Shown one piece after another: positions 29,241-35,900 of a DNA stretch of 36,971 bases (position 1 is the stretch's first letter; each line of letters starts with the position of its first letter). Where the stretch lies: positions 1-36,971 of the forward strand of contig NZ_JAOSZE010000070.1 of NCBI RefSeq assembly GCF_025630775.1. The letters run 5' to 3'. The DNA is from Actinoplanes sp. KI2 (GTDB lineage Bacteria > Actinomycetota > Actinomycetes > Mycobacteriales > Micromonosporaceae). Under the pieces are notes generated by a model. The model was given only the letters and a program-made list of their open reading frames with translations. It was not told the DNA's origin and ran no database searches. A program made the translations under genes and the position numbers.

Positions 29241-29843
29241 CTATCCGGCGATCAGGCTCGCCGCCACGCCGACCATGACCAGGGCGATCAGGCCGTCGAG
29301 GACGCGCCACGCCGCCGGGCGGGCCAGCAGCGGCGCCAGCCGGTGCGCCCCGGCGCCCAGCGCCGTGAACCAGACCAGGCTCGCCGCCGCCGCGCCGAGG
29401 CCGAAGAGCCAGCGGTGCGGGTGCCGCTGGGCCACCGAGCCGAGCAGCAGCACCGTGTCGAGGTAGACATGCGGGTTCAGGTAGGTGAGCGCCAGGCAGG
29501 TGAGCACCGTCGCGCCGAGGGTGGCGGGCGCGCGCTCGGCGGGCGTCAGCCGGGTGGGGCGCCATGCGCGACGAGCCGCCATGATCGCGTACGCGATGAG
29601 GAAGCCCCCTCCGACCCAGCGGATCACGGTGACCGCGTCCGGGCGGGCCGTCACGACCGCGCCCAGGCCCCCGATGCCGGCCAGGATGAGCACCAGGTCG
29701 GAGAGCGCGCAGACCGCCACCACCGCGAGCACGTGTTCGCGCCGCAGGCCCTGGCGCAGGACGAAGGCGTTCTGCGCCCCGATCGCGACGATCAGGACGG
29801 CGGAGGCGGCGAAACCGGCGAGCACGGAGGTGAGCACGTCCAC
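29241..29843 (-). CDS. lysE: LysE/ArgO-type basic amino acid exporter
   Basis: A 200-residue membrane protein of the LysE superfamily with six likely helices. Signature AVLIVAIGAQNAFVLRQGLRREHV near the N-terminus (family GAQNAFVLRQG) and LALTYLNPHVYLDTVLLLGSV (family YLNPHVYLDT). It exports lysine/arginine when cytoplasmic levels rise. Divergent from the ArgP/LysG-type regulator at 29909, the classical lysE-lysG arrangement of Corynebacterium. GTG 29843 is the only suitable start. The presence of dapD and dapE just beyond lysG supports a lysine role. Confidence 0.92.
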   Translation of the reverse strand: MDVLTSVLAGFAASAVLIVAIGAQNAFVLRQGLRREHVLAVVAVCALSDLVLILAGIGGLGAVVTARPDAVTVIRWVGGGFLIAYAIMAARRAWRPTRLTPAERAPATLGATVLTCLALTYLNPHVYLDTVLLLGSVAQRHPHRWLFGLGAAAASLVWFTALGAGAHRLAPLLARPAAWRVLDGLIALVMVGVAASLIAG

Positions 29844-29874
29844 GACGCTAAGCGGTGCTCACGGCGTACTCAAA

Positions 29875-29901
29875 CTAAAGATTTTGAACTTGGTTTAGAT
29901 T
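29875..29901. promoter_or_regulatory. lysE/lysG control region
   Basis: An AT-rich gap. CTAAA (29875-29879) and TTTAG (29894-29898) form an LTTR-like inverted pair separated by 14 bp. TAGATT (29896-29901) is a -10 for lysG, 7 nt before GTG 29909, implying a leaderless lysG mRNA. On the minus strand TAGTTT may serve lysE. A LysG-binding site is likely here. Confidence 0.5.
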
Positions 29902-29908
29902 CTCTTAC

Positions 29909-30724
29909 GTGGATCAGGTGCAACTGGCGACCTTTCAAGCGGTGATCGGCACCGGCAGCTTCGAGGCGGCCGCCCGGCAGCTGCACGTCACGCCGTCGGC
30001 GGTGAGCCAGCGGATCAAGGCGTTGGAGAGCTCGGTCGGTCAGGTGCTGGTGCGCCGGGCCAAGCCGTGCGTGGCGACCCCGGCGGGTGCGGCGCTGGTC
30101 CGCTTCGCCGGGCAGGTCGAGCTGCTCGAACGGGAGGCGCTGGCGCAGGCCCGGGACGGTGCCCGGGTGTCGATCGTGGTGAATGCCGATTCGCTGGACA
30201 CCTGGTTTCTGCCGGCGCTCGCCGCCGTGCCCGGGCCCAGCTACGAGCTGCACACCGACGATCAGGACTACACCGCCGACCTGCTGCGGTCCGGCACCGC
30301 GATGGCCGCGGTGACCGCCGAGCACGTGGCGGTGCAGGGGTGCCGGCTCGAACCGCTGGGAGCGATGCGCTACCTGCCGGTCGGGTCGGGCGACCCGGGG
30401 CAGCCGATGATCGTCTACAACCGCAAGGACCGGCTGCAGCACCGGTTTCTGGAATCCCTCGGCCGGGAGGCCGACGTGCCGATCCACTACGTGCCGGCGA
30501 CGGCCGCCTTCGTCGAGGCGATCCGGCTCGGCCTGGGCTGGGGCATGGTTCCCGAGCAGCGCGCGCTGCCCGACATCGCGGCCGGCCGCTATCGTCAGCT
30601 TATTTCCGGCAAATACCTCGATGTCCCGCTGTACTGGCAGTACTGGAAGATCGAGTCGGCGGTGCTGAAGGACCTCACGGCGGCGGTCCGCACCGCCGCC
30701 GCCGGAGTCCTGCGACGGAACTAG
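29909..30724 (+). CDS. lysG: LysR-type regulator of the exporter (LysG/ArgP)
   Basis: A 271-residue LTTR. HTH at residues 1-60 (QVQLATFQAVIGTGSFEAAARQLHVTPSAVSQRIKALESSVGQVLVRR), close to the ArgP/IciA group. The effector-binding periplasmic-binding-fold half includes VSIVVNADSLDTWFLPAL, as in ArgP/LysG, where the domain binds lysine, arginine or histidine. Divergent lysE is the expected target. The 3' end is convergent with dapD, the two stops lying in one hairpin (30721-30764). Confidence 0.93.
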   Translation: MDQVQLATFQAVIGTGSFEAAARQLHVTPSAVSQRIKALESSVGQVLVRRAKPCVATPAGAALVRFAGQVELLEREALAQARDGARVSIVVNADSLDTWFLPALAAVPGPSYELHTDDQDYTADLLRSGTAMAAVTAEHVAVQGCRLEPLGAMRYLPVGSGDPGQPMIVYNRKDRLQHRFLESLGREADVPIHYVPATAAFVEAIRLGLGWGMVPEQRALPDIAAGRYRQLISGKYLDVPLYWQYWKIESAVLKDLTAAVRTAAAGVLRRN

Positions 30725-30764
30725 GTTCGGTCCTGCCGATCACGAGGGGCAGGACAGACCCTAG
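30721..30764. terminator. Bidirectional terminator containing both lysG and dapD stop codons
   Basis: GTCCTGCC (30730-30737) pairs with GGCAGGAC (30748-30755). Outer arms CTAGG (30721-30725) and CCTAG (30760-30764) extend it. The lysG stop (30722-30724) and dapD stop (30761-30763) lie in the outer arms. Confidence 0.7.
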
Positions 30765-31708
30765 TCGTTGGCGTGCAGGGCCGAGTTCAGCTCGATGCCC
30801 GTGCCCGAGCGCGGCCGAGCCTCCAGCGTGCCCGAGACCGAGTTCTGCCAGAACAGCAGGTTGTCCTGCCCGCTGAGCTCGCGCGCCTTGATCACCCGGC
30901 CGTCCGGCAGGGTCAGCTTCGATCCGGCCGTGATGTAGACGCCCGCCGCCACCACGCAGTCGTCGCCGAGCGAGATGCCGATGCCGGAGTTGGCTCCGAT
31001 CAGGCTGCGCTCGCCGACGCTGACCCGGTCCTTCCCGCCGCCGGAGAGCGTGCCCATGATGGACGAACCGCCGCCGATATCCGACCCGTCGCCGACCACG
31101 ACGCCCTGGGTGATCCGGCCCTCGACCATCGAGACGCCGAGCGTACCGGCGTTGAAGTTGACGAAGCCCTCGTGCATCACCGTGGTGCCGGGGGCCAGAT
31201 GGGCGCCGAGGCGCACCCGGTCGGCGTCCGCGATCCGCACCCCGGTGGGGGTGACGTAGTCGGTCATCCGCGGGAACTTGTCGAGGCCGTAGACCTGCAG
31301 GTGGCGGTCGGCGGCCCGCTCCAGCAGGCGCAGCTCGTCGACCCGGTCCGGCGGGCACGGGCCCGCCGAGGTCCAGGCGACGTTGGCGAGCGCGCCGAAG
31401 ATGCCGTCGAGGTTGACCGTGTTGGGCCGCACCAGACGGTGCGAGAGCAGGTGGAGGCGCAGGTACGCGTCGTTGGCGTCGGTGATCGGGTCGGCCAGCG
31501 AGTCGATCGTGACGGTCACCTCGACCACCGACAGGCCGGGCAGCGCCCGCGGCCCGGTCAGCCCGGCCGGCAGCGCCGGCGGCTCGGCCGGTGCGGCGCC
31601 CAGCCCGAGGGAGCCGGTCGGATACCAGGTGTCGAGGACCTGGCCGTCGGCCGTGACCGTGGCGAGGCCGATGCCCCAGGCGGGCGAGATCGAGAGCGCG
31701 GTTTCCAC
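30761..31708 (-). CDS. dapD: Tetrahydrodipicolinate N-succinyltransferase
   Basis: A 315-residue left-handed beta-helix acyltransferase adding succinate from succinyl-CoA to tetrahydrodipicolinate, the first step of the succinylase branch to meso-diaminopimelate. Hexapeptide-repeat region: VRLGAHLAPGTTVMHEGFVNFNAGTLGVSMVEGRITQGVVVGDGSDIGGGSSIMGTLSGGG (about 170-230). The actinobacterial-type N-terminal domain (AWGIGLATVTADGQVLDTWYP) is complete. Downstream is IGANSGIGISLGDDCVVAAGVYITAG. GTG 31708 with TAGGGT 7 nt upstream. Divergent from dapE, with dapC in the same window, giving three of the DAP enzymes. Confidence 0.96.
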   Translation of the reverse strand: METALSISPAWGIGLATVTADGQVLDTWYPTGSLGLGAAPAEPPALPAGLTGPRALPGLSVVEVTVTIDSLADPITDANDAYLRLHLLSHRLVRPNTVNLDGIFGALANVAWTSAGPCPPDRVDELRLLERAADRHLQVYGLDKFPRMTDYVTPTGVRIADADRVRLGAHLAPGTTVMHEGFVNFNAGTLGVSMVEGRITQGVVVGDGSDIGGGSSIMGTLSGGGKDRVSVGERSLIGANSGIGISLGDDCVVAAGVYITAGSKLTLPDGRVIKARELSGQDNLLFWQNSVSGTLEARPRSGTGIELNSALHAND

Positions 31709-31715
31709 GCAGCAG

Positions 31716-31721
31716 ACCCTA
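31716..31721 (-). promoter_or_regulatory. Leaderless -10 element (TAGGGT) of dapD
   Basis: On the minus strand TAGGGT lies 7 nt before GTG 31708. Confidence 0.5.
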
Positions 31722-31770
31722 CTAAACGTGATGGGGATCTTAACTCCGAGGGCGATTCACCCTGGCCCGG

Positions 31771-31776
31771 TAGGGT
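31771..31776 (+). promoter_or_regulatory. Leaderless -10 element (TAGGGT) of dapE
   Basis: TAGGGT lies 7 nt before ATG 31784; the same hexamer and spacing as the divergent dapD. Confidence 0.5.
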
Positions 31777-31783
31777 GCGCCGT

Positions 31784-32866
31784 ATGGCCAACCCGCTTAC
31801 CCCGGACGTGCTGGTCGACCCGGTCGCGCTGACCCGCGTCCTGGTCGACGTCGAGTCCGTGTCCCGCAACGAGAAGGTGATCGCCGACTGCGTCGAGGAG
31901 GTCCTCCGCTCCGCGTCGCACCTGAGCGTGGACCGTCACGGCAACACCGTGATGGCGCGTACGGATCTGGGACGGGAACAGCGGGTGGTGCTCGCCGGCC
32001 ACCTCGACACGGTGCCGATCAACAACAACTTCCCGTCGACCGTGGTCGACGATCTGATCTACGGCTGCGGCACCTCCGACATGAAGTCCGGCGTGGCGCT
32101 CGCCCTGCACCTGGCGGCGACGCTGCCCGACCCGGGCTACGACGTCACCTACTTCTTCTACGAGGCCGAGGAGATCGAGTCCCGGTACAACGGTCTCGCG
32201 CTGGTCGCCGAGGCGCATCCGGAGTGGCTGGCGGCCGACTTCGCGGTGCTGCTCGAGCCGACGTACGGCGTGGTCGAGGCCGGCTGCCAGGGCACGCTGC
32301 GGGCCGTGGCGCGCACCCACGGCCGCCGGGCGCACACGGCGCGGGCCTGGCGCGGGGTCAACGCGATCCACGCGGCCGGCGAGGTGCTGCGCCGGCTCGC
32401 GGACTATCGGCCGCGGACGGTCACCATCGACGGGTGCACCTACCGGGAGGGCCTGAACGCGGTGCGCATCGCCGGCGGTGTGGCCGGCAACGTGGTGCCG
32501 GACGAGTGCACGGTCGAGGTCAACATGCGGTTCGCCCCGGACCGCTCCGAGCAGCAGGCCTTCGAGCACGTGCGGGAGGTCCTCGACGGCTTTGAGCTCG
32601 AGCTCACCGACTCGGCGCCGGGCGCACTGCCGGGGCTGACCGCGGCGCCGGCCCGCGAGTTCCTGGCGGCGGTGGGCTCCGAGCCGGCGGCGAAGCTGGG
32701 CTGGACGGATGTGGCGCGGTTCGCGGCGCTGGGCATTCCGGCGCTCAACTACGGCCCGGGCGACCCGTTGCTGGCGCACGCGCCGGACGAGCACGTGGAG
32801 ATCGGCAAGATCCGGGATGGCGCGGCGACACTGCACCGCTGGCTGGCGTCGCCCGGCGCCTTTTAA
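31784..32866 (+). CDS. dapE: Succinyl-diaminopimelate desuccinylase
   Basis: A 360-residue M20 metallopeptidase removing succinate from N-succinyl-LL-diaminopimelate. Metal and catalytic residues: His73 and Asp75 (AGHLDTVP), Asp99 (GCGTSDMKSG), and the acidic pair in EAEE (127-130), where the first Glu of the catalytic pair and the second ligand are expected. The lid domain carries ARTHGRRAHTARAWRGVNAI, with RRAHTARAWRG as in actinobacterial DapE, and GGVAGNVVPDECTVEVNMRF. ATG 31784 is fixed by the leaderless -10. Its stop overlaps the convergent small gene at 32863. Confidence 0.95.
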   Translation: MANPLTPDVLVDPVALTRVLVDVESVSRNEKVIADCVEEVLRSASHLSVDRHGNTVMARTDLGREQRVVLAGHLDTVPINNNFPSTVVDDLIYGCGTSDMKSGVALALHLAATLPDPGYDVTYFFYEAEEIESRYNGLALVAEAHPEWLAADFAVLLEPTYGVVEAGCQGTLRAVARTHGRRAHTARAWRGVNAIHAAGEVLRRLADYRPRTVTIDGCTYREGLNAVRIAGGVAGNVVPDECTVEVNMRFAPDRSEQQAFEHVREVLDGFELELTDSAPGALPGLTAAPAREFLAAVGSEPAAKLGWTDVARFAALGIPALNYGPGDPLLAHAPDEHVEIGKIRDGAATLHRWLASPGAF

Positions 32867-33045
32867 ATCACGTTTACCGGCACGCGGCCGATGGCCCGCA
32901 GGGCCTGCGGCGGGATCTCCACAGTCTTCTCCGGGTCGTGCGCCGGCCTGCTCTCGGCGCGGGACAGACGGCGTTCCTCGACGACCAGTTGGATCCGCCG
33001 CTGCATGCGGCGCTGTGCCTTCAGTCGCTCAGATCGGTTCGTCAC
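32863..33045 (-). CDS. Small basic protein, unknown function
   Basis: A 60-residue, strongly basic protein (MTNRSERLKAQRRMQRRIQL, then VVEERRLSRAESRP) with a helical first half rich in Arg and Gln, and a C-terminal PQALRAIGRVPVNVI. No family recognised. It has a good Shine-Dalgarno (AAGGAG) before GTG 33045 and coding-like codon use. It is convergent with dapE and overlaps its stop by 4 bp. It could bind nucleic acid, but there is no evidence beyond charge. Confidence 0.6.
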   Translation of the reverse strand: MTNRSERLKAQRRMQRRIQLVVEERRLSRAESRPAHDPEKTVEIPPQALRAIGRVPVNVI

Positions 33046-33235
33046 GGTGGCTCCTTACGCCCAGGACCCCGGCCGAAGCCGGGCGCCGTGCCGTCGAGTT
33101 CGTAACTGTACAGACGCTTCAGAGCTACCGTCCGTTGCTTCAATCTGGCAAAAAGGTTCGCCGGTCGCAATCCTCTTACCGAAACCCAACCGGTTATTTC
33201 ACCGGCTACTGACCGTCCGCACTACCTTGGGTGGC
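33046..33235. other. Divergent gap between the small basic gene and the LOG gene
   Basis: About 190 bp. CCCGGC-CGAA-GCCGGG forms a tight 6-bp stem with a tetraloop near 33070-33090, on the side of the small gene's leader. A TACCTT element precedes the LOG gene. Nothing else seen. Confidence 0.4.
33223..33228 (+). promoter_or_regulatory. Leaderless -10 element (TACCTT) of the first LOG gene
   Basis: TACCTT lies 7 nt before ATG 33236. It supports 33236 over the longer upstream frame. Confidence 0.45.
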
Positions 33236-34015
33236 ATGACGGACAGCGCCAACGGAGGCCGGCGGATCGAGCCGGAGCGTCATCGCGGAGCGGTTACGCT
33301 GCGCCGCGAGTCCATTCCGCCGAGTACGGCCGACGAAAAACTGCTCGATTCGCACCATCGACGAGAGTGGAAGACCAAGGACGCCTGGCGCGCGCTGCGC
33401 ATCCTGTCCGAGTTCGTCGAGGGTTTCGACACGCTGGCCGATCTGCCGCCCGCGGTGAGCGTCTTCGGCTCGGCGCGCAGCAAGCCGGACAGTCCCGAAT
33501 GCGAGACGGCGGCCGACCTGGGCGCCGCGCTGGCCGAGGCGGGCTACGCGGTGATCACCGGCGGTGGGCCGGGGGTGATGGAGGCGGCCAACCGCGGCGC
33601 CACCGAAGCCGGTGGCATGTCCGTCGGGCTCGGCATCGAGCTGCCGTTCGAGCAGGGCCTCAACGACTGGATCGACATCGGCATCGACTTCCGCTACTTC
33701 TTCGTCCGCAAGACCATGTTCGTCAAGTACGCGCAGGCTTTTGTCGTGCTGCCCGGCGGGTTCGGCACGCTGGACGAACTGTTCGAGGCGATCACCCTGG
33801 TGCAGACGAAGAAGGTGACCCGCTTCCCGGTGATCCTGATGGGCACCGAGTACTGGTCCGGCCTGCTCGACTGGATCAAGCAGACGCTGCTCGCGGACGG
33901 CAAGGTCAACGAGAACGACCTGGAACTGATCCAGGTCACCGACGACGTCGACGAGGCGGTACGGATCATCGTGGACGCCGACGCGGCCCTCGCCGCCACC
34001 GACGGAAAGCAGTGA
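33236..34015 (+). CDS. LOG-family (TIGR00730) phosphoribohydrolase-like protein, long form
   Basis: A 259-residue protein with an N-terminal charged extension (1-70, including RREWKTKDAWRALRILSEFVEGF) and a Rossmann LOG core: SVFGSARSKPDSPECETAADLGAALAEAGYAVITGGGPGVMEAANRG, with GGGPGVMEAANRG at 109-121 and PGGFGTLDE at 173-181; Arg158/Lys159 (VRKTMF) match the catalytic basic pair. LOG enzymes hydrolyse cytokinin or nucleotide 5'-monophosphates to base and ribose-5-phosphate; the bacterial physiological substrate is unclear. It is followed without gap (1 nt) by a second LOG gene. Confidence 0.92.
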   Translation: MTDSANGGRRIEPERHRGAVTLRRESIPPSTADEKLLDSHHRREWKTKDAWRALRILSEFVEGFDTLADLPPAVSVFGSARSKPDSPECETAADLGAALAEAGYAVITGGGPGVMEAANRGATEAGGMSVGLGIELPFEQGLNDWIDIGIDFRYFFVRKTMFVKYAQAFVVLPGGFGTLDELFEAITLVQTKKVTRFPVILMGTEYWSGLLDWIKQTLLADGKVNENDLELIQVTDDVDEAVRIIVDADAALAATDGKQ

Positions 34016-34016
34016 C

Positions 34017-34562
34017 GTGGCTGCCATCTGCGTCTTCTGTGCCTCGTCCAGCACCCTCGACCAGAAGTGGCTCGACCTCGCCGCCGACACCGGTGCCGAG
34101 ATCGCTGCCCGCGGACACACCCTCGTCTCCGGCGGCGGCTGTGTCGGCATGATGGGCGCGGTCGCCGACGGCGCCCGGTCCGGCGGGGCACACACCCTCG
34201 GCGTCATCCCGCAGGCGCTGGTGGAGTTGGAGGTCGCCGACCTCAGCGCCGACGAGTTGATCGTCACCGACGACATGGGCACCCGGAAGAACCTGATGAT
34301 CGAGCGGTCGGACGCGTTCATCACGCTGCCCGGCGGGCTGGGCACAATGGACGAGCTCTTCGAGGTGTGGACCACGGCCACCCTCGACCTGCACGGCCGG
34401 CCGATCGTGCTGCTCGACCCGGAGGGCTTCTACGACGGGCTGCTCGCGTGGCTGGAGGAGCTCGCCTCGACCGCCTTCGTCCGCCGGGCGGCGCTCGACC
34501 GGCTGCTCGTCACCCGGTCGATCGGGGCTGCCTTCGACGAGCTCGAGAAGCGCCTGAGCTAG
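34017..34562 (+). CDS. LOG-family phosphoribohydrolase-like protein, short form
   Basis: A 181-residue LOG protein: ICVFCASSSTLDQKWLDLAADTGAEIAARGHTLVSGGGCVGMMGAVADGA, catalytic MGTRKNLMIER (Arg90/Lys91), PGGLGTMDE at 105-113. This is the standard length of TIGR00730 proteins and of the Rv1205-like gene near dapE in M. tuberculosis (from memory). GTG 34017 begins one base after the stop of the preceding LOG gene, so the pair is co-translated. The two share the fold but little detailed sequence, so duplication is old. A strong hairpin follows. Confidence 0.92.
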   Translation: MAAICVFCASSSTLDQKWLDLAADTGAEIAARGHTLVSGGGCVGMMGAVADGARSGGAHTLGVIPQALVELEVADLSADELIVTDDMGTRKNLMIERSDAFITLPGGLGTMDELFEVWTTATLDLHGRPIVLLDPEGFYDGLLAWLEELASTAFVRRAALDRLLVTRSIGAAFDELEKRLS

Positions 34563-34564
34563 GC

Positions 34565-34606
34565 GTCACGCCGGAGCGGGTGTCACCACACCCACTCCGG
34601 CGTGAC
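34565..34606 (+). terminator. Strong hairpin terminator after the LOG genes
   Basis: GTCACGCCGGAG (34565-34576) and CTCCGGCGTGAC (34595-34606) form a perfect 12-bp stem. An inner GGGTGT/ACACCC stem closes on a 4-nt loop. No T-run. It starts 2 nt after the stop codon. Confidence 0.75.
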
Positions 34607-34808
34607 TTCGGCCCCGGTGAGCCCGCGGGTGGCCGGGGCGCGCCGGCTACACGCTCTCACCGGACGTGCTCGGTGCGCTCGCGCCGGTCACCCGACGGGG
34701 TCGCAACTCGCCGGGGCACGTCCTCGCTGGATGGGTTTAGCCTGACGCTTCTCCCCGTCCGGGTGACACGTCAAGACATGTCGATCAGTAATCGTGTGGT
34801 TACTTTTC

Positions 34809-34818
34809 GCAAGCTTGC
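34809..34818. promoter_or_regulatory. Palindrome GCAAGCTTGC before the lacI-type gene
   Basis: A perfect 10-bp palindrome, 13 bp before ATG 34831 and close to the expected transcription start of a TTACTT -10. The half-site and position suit a LacI-family autoregulatory operator. Confidence 0.4.
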
Positions 34819-34830
34819 CGGGCTGGTGCG

Positions 34831-35871
34831 ATGTGGAACACTCCTGACATGCCGCCGCAACGGGCGACCTTGCTACAGGTCGCGCAGCGGGCCGGCGTGT
34901 CCCGCAGTACGGCCTCCTTCGTCCTGGCCGGTCGCCATCAGGACATGAGGATCTCCGAAGAAACCCGGCTACGGGTGCTCCGGGCGGCCCAGGAGCTGGA
35001 CTACCGGCCCAATCTGATGGCCCGCAGCCTGCGGACGAAGGTCACGAAGACGATCGCGCTGATCTCCGACACGATCGCCTCCGACCCGTACGCCGGGCGC
35101 GCCATCCACGGGAGCCTCGCGGCCGCCGTCGCGCACGGGCATCTGCTGTTCATCGGGGAGACCGACGGCGACCCGGTGGTCGAGGAGCGGCTGATCGCCG
35201 ACTTCCTCGACCGGCAGGTCGACGCGTTCGTCTACGCCAGCATGTTCACCCGGTACGTCCGGCTGCCCCGACCGCTGCGCGAACGGCCCGTGGTGCTGCT
35301 CAACTGCCTGGTGCGCAGCGCCCGGCCGACCCACCGCTCGATCGTTCCCGACGAGCTGACCGCCGGGCTGACCGCGGCCCGGACGCTGCTCGACGCCGGC
35401 CACCGCAAGGGCATCTACCTGGTCGGGAACCCCGGCAACGGAGTCTTCGCGAGCCGGGAACGGCTGACCGGGATCAAGGAGGAGCTGGCCACGGCCGGGG
35501 TCCGGCTGGCCGGGATCGTCGACTGCAACTGGTGGCCCGACTCGGCGTACGACGCGGTCTGCCGGGCTCTGCGGGACGGGCTTGATCCCAAGGCGCTGAT
35601 CTGCCTCAACGACCGGGTGGCGTTCGGCGCGTACCAGGCGCTGCGCGAGGCCGGCCGGTCCATTCCCGACCAGGTGTCGGTGATCTCGTTCGACGACTCC
35701 GAGCTCGCCGCCTGGCTGCGGCCGCAGCTGACCAGCATCGCGCTGCCGCATTACGAGCTCGGCCGGCACGCGGTCGAGACGCTGCTCGGCCCGTCCGCCG
35801 AGCCCGGGATCACCCGGCTGACGATGCCGATCCGCCGGCGGCACTCGGTGGCGAAACCGGCCGTCGAATAA
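34831..35871 (+). CDS. LacI-family transcriptional regulator
   Basis: A 346-residue repressor. HTH and hinge: ATLLQVAQRAGVSRSTASFVLAGRHQDMRISEETRLRVLRAAQELDYRPNLMARSLRT (about 11-68). The periplasmic-binding-fold core ends with PDQVSVISFDDSELAAWLRPQLTSIALPHYELGRHAVETLL, the usual LacI end. Effector unknown, though such actinobacterial proteins often sense sugars. No transporter or glycosidase gene lies beside it in this window. ATG 34831 is used; ATG 34849 (MPPQRATL) is possible and would shorten it by six residues. A candidate operator lies just upstream. Confidence 0.9.
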   Translation: MWNTPDMPPQRATLLQVAQRAGVSRSTASFVLAGRHQDMRISEETRLRVLRAAQELDYRPNLMARSLRTKVTKTIALISDTIASDPYAGRAIHGSLAAAVAHGHLLFIGETDGDPVVEERLIADFLDRQVDAFVYASMFTRYVRLPRPLRERPVVLLNCLVRSARPTHRSIVPDELTAGLTAARTLLDAGHRKGIYLVGNPGNGVFASRERLTGIKEELATAGVRLAGIVDCNWWPDSAYDAVCRALRDGLDPKALICLNDRVAFGAYQALREAGRSIPDQVSVISFDDSELAAWLRPQLTSIALPHYELGRHAVETLLGPSAEPGITRLTMPIRRRHSVAKPAVE

Positions 35872-35900
35872 CGTCGTACCCCCGTGGTTTCCTTGATGCC

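Noticed and set aside
32891..33235. Extended N-terminus of the first LOG protein (115 extra codons)
   Set aside because: The upstream part overlaps the small antisense gene and lacks family similarity; the TACCTT -10 marks ATG 33236.
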